DNA of 64,000 bases from Chlorobiota bacterium (GTDB lineage Bacteria; Bacteroidota; Ignavibacteria; OLB7). The notes beneath the pieces were generated by a model. It ran no database searches. It saw only the letters and a list, made by a program, of their open reading frames with translations, and was not told the origin of the DNA. Location: positions 372,001 through 436,000 of the forward strand of contig JADJXR010000001.1 in the NCBI GenBank assembly GCA_016710285.1. Direction: 5' to 3'. A program made the translations under genes and the position numbers. Below are positions 57,780-64,000 of this stretch, piece after piece; position 1 is the stretch's first letter; every line of letters begins with the position of its first letter.

Positions 57780-59138
57780 TCACTGAAACTCTGTGGCTTT
57801 GATATCCCAGTAAATCTCCTCCCGCAGCTCCTCTATCCATTTCTCCATCTCCCTCCCCTGCTTGTATTTCAGGGCCAGCGGCTCCAGCACGCTGCGGTCC
57901 TGCACGGGGTCGGCGGCGTGGGCCGGCACGCGGCGAACAAACCGGACGATGTGATAGCCCCCTTCGGTTGGCGATAACTTCACCGGAAGCGGCTCGGTGA
58001 TCTCCCCTTCCTTCATCGTCTCAATCGCCTTTTTCAAGTCGTTGGGAAGTTGGTCGGGGACGGTTAGGCCAATCGCACCGCCCAACGCTTTGGTGTCGTC
58101 GTCCTGGCTGAACTGCCGCGCAAGCTCGCCAAAATTTTCGCCGGCAAGCGCGCGGGCGCGGTAGCTTTTTAGCCGCGCAACAAGCGTGTCACGCTCGGCA
58201 GCCGATTGCTCAATTTTCAGCAGGATATGGCGCGAACGGTACTTCCGGTCCACGTCGTTTTTCTCCAGAAGTTGGATCACGTGGATTCCGTACATCGAGC
58301 GCACGGGGCCGGAGTATTCGTTGATCCCCAGGGCTTTTGCCGCGCTGTCGTATTCGGAAACGAACTCACCCCATTTCACCCATCCAACGTTCCCGCCATC
58401 CTTTGCCGAGTAGGCATCGGTGGAGTAGCGGCGGGCGAAATCGGCAAAGTCCCCCCCGGCTTTTACCGAGTCGGTAATGGCGCGGGCAAGGTCAATGGTG
58501 CGGGCCACGGCAGCGTCGGTGGGTTTGTCCAGCAGCACAATCTGCTGAAGCTCCACTTGCTCCGGCACGTTGGGGAGCGAGTCGCGGTATTTCTGGTAGA
58601 ACTCGTTCAGGTCGTGATCGCTTACCTTCAGCCCGTCGAATCGGGTTTCGGTGACGCGCTGGACCAGAAGTTGCTGGCGGATCAGCTCGCGCGATTCGCG
58701 GCGGATTTGCTCCATGGACATCCCGTACACCTTCTCCAACTGCGATTCCGAACCGACCTGGCGGATCAGTTGCTGCAGGCGGTAATCCAACGCCCGGTTG
58801 ACCTCTTCCTCGCTGGCCACCACGCTATCCTCGCGGGCGCGGGTCAGCAGCAGTTTTTCGTTGATCGTCTCCTGCAAAATTCCTTTCAGGACTTTGGGGT
58901 CGGCGGGGTTCATCGCGCCACGGCTTTGCTGGGCCATGTAGCGGGCACGCTGCACAACGTCGCTAACCAGGATAATCTCGTTGCCGACCACCGCGGCCAC
59001 CCCATCCACCAGCGTCCGGTTTTTCCCCCCAAGCATCGTGGCCGCGTCGCCAATGGGTTGCGCCGCTGCGGGGATTGCCCCGGCGGCGATAATGGCGGAC
59101 GTTGCCGCAAGCGCGATCAGTTGCAAGAGTATGTTCAT
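57780..59138 (-). CDS. SurA-like periplasmic peptidyl-prolyl isomerase
   Basis: This 452-residue protein has a signal peptide (AAGAIPAAAQ), a SurA N-terminal chaperone region (VDGVAAVVGNEIILVSDVVQRA; INEKLLLTRA) and two parvulin domains: the first with FADFARRYSTDAYSAKDGG and YGIHVIQLLEK, the second with SRHILLKI, FGELARQFSQDDDTKALGG and GGYHIVRFVRR. It should help fold outer-membrane proteins. It follows a second isomerase gene. Confidence 0.92.
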   Translation of the reverse strand: MNILLQLIALAATSAIIAAGAIPAAAQPIGDAATMLGGKNRTLVDGVAAVVGNEIILVSDVVQRARYMAQQSRGAMNPADPKVLKGILQETINEKLLLTRAREDSVVASEEEVNRALDYRLQQLIRQVGSESQLEKVYGMSMEQIRRESRELIRQQLLVQRVTETRFDGLKVSDHDLNEFYQKYRDSLPNVPEQVELQQIVLLDKPTDAAVARTIDLARAITDSVKAGGDFADFARRYSTDAYSAKDGGNVGWVKWGEFVSEYDSAAKALGINEYSGPVRSMYGIHVIQLLEKNDVDRKYRSRHILLKIEQSAAERDTLVARLKSYRARALAGENFGELARQFSQDDDTKALGGAIGLTVPDQLPNDLKKAIETMKEGEITEPLPVKLSPTEGGYHIVRFVRRVPAHAADPVQDRSVLEPLALKYKQGREMEKWIEELREEIYWDIKATEFQ

Positions 59139-59235
59139 GGCATGAATTTGCGGACCCCGATAGACGATTCGGGCTGCCGAGAGCGTGTTGGCAATTCGTG
59201 AAAACTGGAAATAGGAACAACGGTGCGCCAGCCCC

Positions 59236-61368
59236 TTATTTGGCGGCCAGTGCTTTGGTTAGCACACCTTCGTCAACCTTCACTTTGTATTGCTTGCGCA
59301 GGCCTTGTATCCACTCGCCGCGCAGGCGGTTTTGCAGGTCGTCAATGTAGTCGCTGCGCAACTCGTTCTCGGCTTCTTGGAACGACATCGGGCGCGACGG
59401 CTCCACCTGGTCCACCCGAATGATGGACCAACCAGACTGATACTCAAATGGCGGGATGATATCCCCCGCTTTTGCGTCCGGTTTCCGTTGCAGCACCTGC
59501 TTCACAAGGTCCGAGCCTTTCACGGTTGCCAGCCCCCAATGCCCACGCTTCTCGCGGTAGCCCGGGCGCTGGGTGTATTGGGCGGCAAGGGAGTCGAACG
59601 GAATCTTCCCGGCTTGCGCCTGGCGATACGCCTCGTCGCGCTCCTTCTCTTTATAAACAAGGATTTCCGTCACCGCATATTTCGGCAAGGTCTTGTAGTC
59701 CGATTTGTGCCGCTCGAAGAAGGCGCGGCCTTCGGTTGAGTCGTATTTCAGCTTGCTCCAGACGGCCTCATCTTCCAGCTTGAAGATCAGAATGCCGTCG
59801 CGGAATTCCTTCATCAACCCCCCGAACTCTGGATACTCTTGCTCCAGCGATTCGGCCTCTTTCAGCAATGCCGGCATTTCCAAAACGGAGATGATGGAGG
59901 ATTCCACCCCCTCGCGGTTCAGTGCGGTTGCGCGAAGCTCCGGGTGGGTTTCAATCGTGTCCATCCAATCCATCACGCGGATGTTGTTCCCCTGGAAGCT
60001 GAAGAGCGTTTGCGAGCGGAGGTCGTTGGTGATTCCGCTTGCCCACGCGGTGTCGGCAGTGGTGCGCGATTGGTTGACGGACGCAAGCAGGCGTTCCAAC
60101 GTTGTTGAGTTCATCTGGAACCCTTGCTTCTTCATCACCATCTGGACGTAGCGGTGGCGGTCGTCGGCAAGGAACAGGCGTTTGTACAGCTGGCGCAGCG
60201 TCTCCTTCTCCTCATCAAACGTCGGGCGGTGGCTTTCCAGCCGCTTGATGATGTGGTAGCCGTAGCTGGTTCGGACGATTCCAGAAACCTCACCATCCTT
60301 CAAGCTCATCAGGGCATCCTCGAACGCCGGTTCCAGCTTCCCTTCCTTTGCCTCGAATCCCAACGAGCGGGTGTAGAAGCTGAGCAGGTCGCCGCCATTT
60401 TCGCCGCTTACTTTGTCGTCGCTTACTTGGCGCGCCACTGCCGCAAAATCTTCGCCGTTGCGGATCCGCTGCAAGGTCTGCTGGGCGCGTTGCCAAACAT
60501 CGGTGGTGTCGGCAGCCACCGTTCCGGCACTTCGGTCGCCGGTTTCCAGAAGGATGTGCGCGCCGCGGACTTTCATTCGCGGCTGGCGATCCATCAGCCT
60601 CACGATCACATAGCCGGAGGCAACGCGGACCGGGGCGGGATACAGTTTCCCGACGGGTGCGGCATAGGCGGCATCTTCAATTTCGCGCAGGATCATTCCG
60701 CTGGTGATCCAGCCCAGCACGCCGCTGTTGGTGCGGGTCATGGGGTCGTCGCTGGAGTCTTTGGCAATTCCGCCAAAGTCGGCTCCGTTTTGGATCTGCC
60801 CAATCAGGCCCAGGGTGCGCTGGTAGGCGCGGAGTGTATCGGCGGGATTGGAGGCATCCATTTTGGAGAAGATCAGGGCAATTTTCAGCTCATCGCTGCG
60901 GCGGTTGAAGATGTCGCGGACGGCGGGGTCCACCACTTTGCGTTCAATCAAGTAGCCGGTGTTTGGGGCGGGCGCGGCGGCAAGTTGGCGGCGGTTTTGG
61001 GCAATGTCCGCCTCAATTTCGGGGCGTTTATCAAACCCTTGATCGAGCGCGGAGCGGACCTTCAGCCGGTAATCGGCATACAGGTTCACGAACTGCAGCG
61101 CGCTATCCTTCGAAAGTTCAAAGAAGGTTTTGCCACCACGATTTGCGTTCTTCTGGAAGGCATCGGCAAGCTGCTGGACGGTGAATTTCTCGTTGGCAAC
61201 CTCCAGCAGTGTGGAGCTTAGGGGTGGGGTTCCGGTTTTCCCTTCGGTAGCGGCTGGGGTGTTCTTCCCCCCTTTTTTCTTTGGCTGTGCCGAAAGTTGT
61301 TGCAGCCCCAATGGCAGCCCCAGCAACAATGCCAGCAGCAGCCGAATGAATAATGGTGTTCTCATCAT
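59236..61368 (-). CDS. PpiD/SurA-like multi-parvulin isomerase
   Basis: The start at 61368 (MMRTPLFIR) opens a signal peptide (LLGLPLGLQQLSAQ) and gives 710 residues; the open frame further upstream is not credible. Up to three parvulin-like units are visible: one with FGGIAKDSSDDPMTRTNSG, one with RGAHILLETGD and YGYHIIKRLESH, and one with FDSLAAQYTQRPGYREKRGHWG. It should act as a periplasmic folding factor together with the next gene. First gene of the envelope quality-control run. Confidence 0.88.
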   Translation of the reverse strand: MMRTPLFIRLLLALLLGLPLGLQQLSAQPKKKGGKNTPAATEGKTGTPPLSSTLLEVANEKFTVQQLADAFQKNANRGGKTFFELSKDSALQFVNLYADYRLKVRSALDQGFDKRPEIEADIAQNRRQLAAAPAPNTGYLIERKVVDPAVRDIFNRRSDELKIALIFSKMDASNPADTLRAYQRTLGLIGQIQNGADFGGIAKDSSDDPMTRTNSGVLGWITSGMILREIEDAAYAAPVGKLYPAPVRVASGYVIVRLMDRQPRMKVRGAHILLETGDRSAGTVAADTTDVWQRAQQTLQRIRNGEDFAAVARQVSDDKVSGENGGDLLSFYTRSLGFEAKEGKLEPAFEDALMSLKDGEVSGIVRTSYGYHIIKRLESHRPTFDEEKETLRQLYKRLFLADDRHRYVQMVMKKQGFQMNSTTLERLLASVNQSRTTADTAWASGITNDLRSQTLFSFQGNNIRVMDWMDTIETHPELRATALNREGVESSIISVLEMPALLKEAESLEQEYPEFGGLMKEFRDGILIFKLEDEAVWSKLKYDSTEGRAFFERHKSDYKTLPKYAVTEILVYKEKERDEAYRQAQAGKIPFDSLAAQYTQRPGYREKRGHWGLATVKGSDLVKQVLQRKPDAKAGDIIPPFEYQSGWSIIRVDQVEPSRPMSFQEAENELRSDYIDDLQNRLRGEWIQGLRKQYKVKVDEGVLTKALAAK

Positions 61369-61750
61369 GCGGTACGACAGCAATGCAAAATTCCGTGTTG
61401 ACGTTGGCAAAAAAACCGCCGGGCAACCCCCACTCAACGGTGGGAGCACCGGGCGTTGCGATTCCCTTCCCCGCCGATGCAGCCGGCGCGGTAATCGGCG
61501 GCGGCAATCTTTGAAGAAGGGTTGCAAGTTTACACAAGGCCACCCGGAATAACAAGGTAAGCAAGGGGGGATGAACGAAATGGAACGGAACGGAGCAGCG
61601 GTCCCCCGCCGGCAGGGTGGCGCGGGGCATCCGTAGTATTTCCGTAGCACCTTGGCCAGCAAAGCGGCGTATGGTTGCATCAACAACAGCAGGGAACTGC
61701 GTTGGTGACCAACCGATCAATCACGAATGAACAGCAAGGAGATACAACCA
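61369..61750. other. Divergent intergenic region
   Basis: About 380 bases separate the isomerase gene from the plus-strand gene at 61751. Frames through it have no credible start or family. It should hold both promoters; I see no convincing TAnnTTTG in either direction except a weak TAAACTTG on the minus strand. Confidence 0.4.
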
Positions 61751-62194
61751 ATGAAACGCTACGCCGCCATGATTCGCTTTCTGTTTTGGGCCATGTTGAT
61801 GTGCGCCGCAATGGTGCAATCGCAGGCCAGTGCCACGCCCGACAACCAGGGGAAGAAAGAGCACGTTCGCCCGGCAGGAACGCGGCAACGGATTGAGCTG
61901 ATGGTCCCCGGCTTCACCGCCAGCGAGCCATACCAACAACTACGCATCACCATGACGGTGAATGCCGACACCGCAGCAGAAGCTGCCAGCCCAACCAGCG
62001 AAGCCGCCCAGAGTTCAGCCGCCGAAGGTTCGGCAACCGCAATTCAGGGGTTTGTGGAGTTCACGGGAACGGCAACGGGACAGCTTGTGGCGGCGGGATT
62101 TCTTCTGGGGTTTTGCTGGCGCGTGCTGTGCCGCATCCGGCGCGAGGAATCGGGGAACGGGTCGTTGCGCCGCAGCCCGGTGGTATCGGCGTAG
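61751..62194 (+). CDS. Small exported or membrane protein
   Basis: A good ribosome-binding site (AAGGAG at 61736-61741) sets the start at 61751. The 147-residue product has a signal peptide (FLFWAMLMCAAMVQSQASA), a short middle part with an Ala/Ser/Glu-rich stretch, and one membrane helix near residues 108-128 (TGQLVAAGFLLGFCW) followed by an Arg-rich tail. No family is recognised. Confidence 0.65.
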   Translation: MKRYAAMIRFLFWAMLMCAAMVQSQASATPDNQGKKEHVRPAGTRQRIELMVPGFTASEPYQQLRITMTVNADTAAEAASPTSEAAQSSAAEGSATAIQGFVEFTGTATGQLVAAGFLLGFCWRVLCRIRREESGNGSLRRSPVVSA

Positions 62195-62293
62195 GGGATG
62201 AAGGCAATATTTTTGAGAAACGTGCTTGGGTAAGGCTTCGCTGCGGATTGCTATCTTTTTACTTACACGCAACCTGGGCTATTATCTATCGCC

Positions 62294-63451
62294 ATGATGC
62301 CTCGTTTGCTTCTTTCAATTTTGCTTCTTTCAATCACCGCGCTACTGCTGGCGTTGCAGTTGGGGTGCAGCAATGCCCGCACGGAATCGGGCCATGCGCC
62401 CATGCCCCAGCCTGGCACCAACGTGGCGGCCATTCCCGCAGATACCGCCACCCGCCGCACGATTGAGTTCCGTGGGGTCAATCTTGCTCATATCCATCGG
62501 CGGGGGTTGGGGTATGGTTCGGCGGCATCGGCGCGGGAGATGGATTCGTTGAAGGCCATCGGCATCAACTGGACGGCGATTACTCCGTTCGGCTACCAAG
62601 AAGGGGCAAGCGCGGAACAGATCATGGGCTTTGCGGCATCGGAGGCGGGCGACCTGGACCCAAGCATGGGGAGCGATGATTTGAAAGCGGAGATTGGGCT
62701 GGCGCATCAGCGGGGAATCCGCGTGGCACTGAAGCCCCATATCTGGTCCCATGATTTTTGGGATGGAAGCCAGTGGCACGGAACGGTGGCGCAGCCCACG
62801 CCGCAAGCCCATGCACGCTGGTGGCGCAGCTACCGCGCCATGATCCTTCATTACGCACGGCTTGCCCAAGAGTCCGGGGCCGACCTTTTCTGCATCGGCA
62901 CCGAGCTGGTGATGATGACCACCACCCACCCTGACGAATGGAGGGTCTTGATTGCCGACACACGCAAGGTTTATCGCGGGCCACTTACCTACGCCGCGCA
63001 TTGGGATCGGGAGTTGGAGGACATCACGTTTTGGGACGCGCTGGATTACATCGGCATCACTGCCTACTTCCCGCTGAACGTCCCCGACACCGCAACGGTT
63101 GAGCAGCTGGCCGAAGCATGGCGGCCACACTTGGAACGGATTGAGCGATTGGCCAACGCCACCAACCGCCCCGTGCTGTTCATGGAAGCCGGATACCGCC
63201 CAGCCACCGGAACCTTTCGCGAGCCGTGGAAATACGAAGGTGGAGTTTTGGATTACGACGCGCAACGGCGTGCCTACGAAGCAATGTTCCGCGCCACAAC
63301 CGCCCGCCCCTGGTTCAAAGGCCTCTTCCTCTGGAAAGCCTTCACCGACCCCGACCGCGCCGCCCGCCACGGCGAAGACACAGGCTTCACCTTCCGGCGC
63401 AAACCAGCCGAAGGGGTTGTGAAGAAATGGTTTTTAGGGAATGGGGGTTAG
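62294..63451 (+). CDS. GH113-like TIM-barrel lipoprotein
   Basis: This 385-residue lipoprotein (lipobox LQLGC, Cys 25) has a (beta/alpha)8 glycoside hydrolase domain from about residue 57. Motifs are FRGVNLAHIH, VALKPHIW, FCIGTELVMM with the probable acid/base E204, and VLFMEAGY with the probable nucleophile E298. Layout and spacing resemble family GH113 (beta-mannanase-like). The substrate is inferred only from the family. Confidence 0.8.
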   Translation: MMPRLLLSILLLSITALLLALQLGCSNARTESGHAPMPQPGTNVAAIPADTATRRTIEFRGVNLAHIHRRGLGYGSAASAREMDSLKAIGINWTAITPFGYQEGASAEQIMGFAASEAGDLDPSMGSDDLKAEIGLAHQRGIRVALKPHIWSHDFWDGSQWHGTVAQPTPQAHARWWRSYRAMILHYARLAQESGADLFCIGTELVMMTTTHPDEWRVLIADTRKVYRGPLTYAAHWDRELEDITFWDALDYIGITAYFPLNVPDTATVEQLAEAWRPHLERIERLANATNRPVLFMEAGYRPATGTFREPWKYEGGVLDYDAQRRAYEAMFRATTARPWFKGLFLWKAFTDPDRAARHGEDTGFTFRRKPAEGVVKKWFLGNGG

Positions 63452-63492
63452 GGAACGCATTCGCAGCAACCTCACCCACTCCACCCCCTCAA

Positions 63493-64000
63493 CTACAGCT
63501 CTTCTTCCTCATCATCAAATCGCCCGCGCCCGGTGAAGATGGTCCCCACCAAATCTTTGTAGCTGGTGCGCCCGTCGAACTCTTCCTTTGCGATTTTCGA
63601 GTTTTGATGCAGCCCATCCAACACGAACTCCATCCCGGTGGCAACCTCCCACGGATTGCCGCGATTGATCTTCAGATGCCGCAGCGTCAAATCCCGCAAC
63701 CCGGGGACCCGCTCAAGCTCCTTCTGATACGCCACAAACGTCATCATGTCCCCAAGCTCCAACGCGTTCCCCTCGGTGAACCAATTCAGGATTGCGGCAT
63801 ACGGGTCCGCCAACGCCTCCCCTTTTTCCGAGCGGCGCGGGCGCTCCAACGGGTTCGGGAAGTAGGCGGCGAACACCTGGCGCACGGCCTTCCCGATTAA
63901 CGCACGCGCCACCTTCAGCGGACCTTCCTGCTCCCCTTCAAACACCAGCTCCACCTTGCCGGTGATTCCGGTCAGGGAGTGCTGAAGGTCCACGATACGC
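63493..64000 (-). CDS. BchI/MoxR-like AAA ATPase, C-terminal part (gene runs off right edge)
   Basis: About 168 C-terminal residues are visible: LTGITGKVELVFEGEQEGP, then VARALIGKAVRQVFAAYFPNP, ending in an acidic DDEEEEL tail. The ITGKVELVYEGEQEGP-like wording is typical of the C-terminal lid region of magnesium-chelatase subunit I homologues, which occur widely in non-photosynthetic bacteria. The Walker motifs lie beyond the edge. It faces the GH113-like gene tail to tail. Confidence 0.75.
   Translation of the reverse strand, partial: RIVDLQHSLTGITGKVELVFEGEQEGPLKVARALIGKAVRQVFAAYFPNPLERPRRSEKGEALADPYAAILNWFTEGNALELGDMMTFVAYQKELERVPGLRDLTLRHLKINRGNPWEVATGMEFVLDGLHQNSKIAKEEFDGRTSYKDLVGTIFTGRGRFDDEEEEL

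Noticed and set aside
63493..64000. Evidence for photosynthesis from a BchI-like protein
   Set aside because: BchI/MoxR-like ATPases are common in non-phototrophs, and no other chlorophyll gene is present.

Overview
The window looks like chromosomal DNA from the Bacteroidota/Chlorobiota side of the tree, with a Kapabacteria-like lineage as my best guess. This is inferred from gene content. The evidence is a Por-type (type IX) C-terminal sorting domain on an Omp28-like protein, several TAnnTTTG-like promoter elements, few Shine-Dalgarno sites, a complete str operon (rpsL-rpsG-fusA-tuf), many lipoproteins and outer-membrane barrels, and high GC outside the toxin region. No transposase or phage gene was seen.

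Layout. (1) 1-7750, minus strand: a stack of displaced RHS 3' ends. Each piece carries the conserved end of the RHS core closing on a DPxG motif, then a different C-terminal tip, then one or two small genes that look like immunity genes. Two tips carry HExxH zinc-protease motifs and are followed by genes for exported proteins. One tip looks like a RelE/BECR-type RNase and is followed by genes for cytoplasmic proteins. (2) 7789-12408: str operon with a strong terminator at its end and a promoter before rpsL. (3) 12.5-37.2 kb: housekeeping and envelope genes. They include a YgjP peptidase, a frameshifted ICMT-like methyltransferase, a Rieske oxygenase, RecX, two tandem multi-pass membrane proteins, tRNA-Pro(GGG), a MerR regulator, an OmpA/vWA lipoprotein, FlhF with a FimV/AMIN-like partner, a GDPD lipoprotein between two barrels, proline dehydrogenase, a ferredoxin, a His/Asp-rich beta-grasp-like protein and a frameshifted fatty-acid desaturase. 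(4) 37.5-44.2 kb, minus strand: a compact five-gene island made of a methyltransferase-like subunit, an ImmA/IrrE protease, a DUF4411 PIN toxin, an Eco57I-like DNA methyltransferase and a GIY-YIG/helicase protein. Four of the genes overlap, and copies of one repeat family bracket the island. (5) 44.8-47.9 kb: gnd-zwf-pgl, the oxidative pentose-phosphate operon. (6) 48.3-52.0 kb: a TlpA-like thioredoxin, an outer-membrane barrel and an Omp28-like protein with a T9SS tail. (7) 53.0-61.4 kb: envelope protein quality control, with two SurA/PpiD-like isomerases, two active M16 proteases, one catalytically dead M16 homologue and a DinB-like protein. (8) 61.7-64.0 kb: a small membrane protein, a GH113-like lipoprotein and the 3' end of a BchI/MoxR-like AAA ATPase gene.

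The most unusual parts are the RHS tip archive, where immunity location appears to match toxin chemistry, and the restriction-modification-like island that has a toxin-antitoxin pair translationally coupled inside it. A GC-rich dispersed repeat with long inverted arms occurs at least seven times, always between genes and twice beside the island. Two genes (14.3 kb and 36.5 kb) each lack a single G; these may be sequence errors or real lesions.
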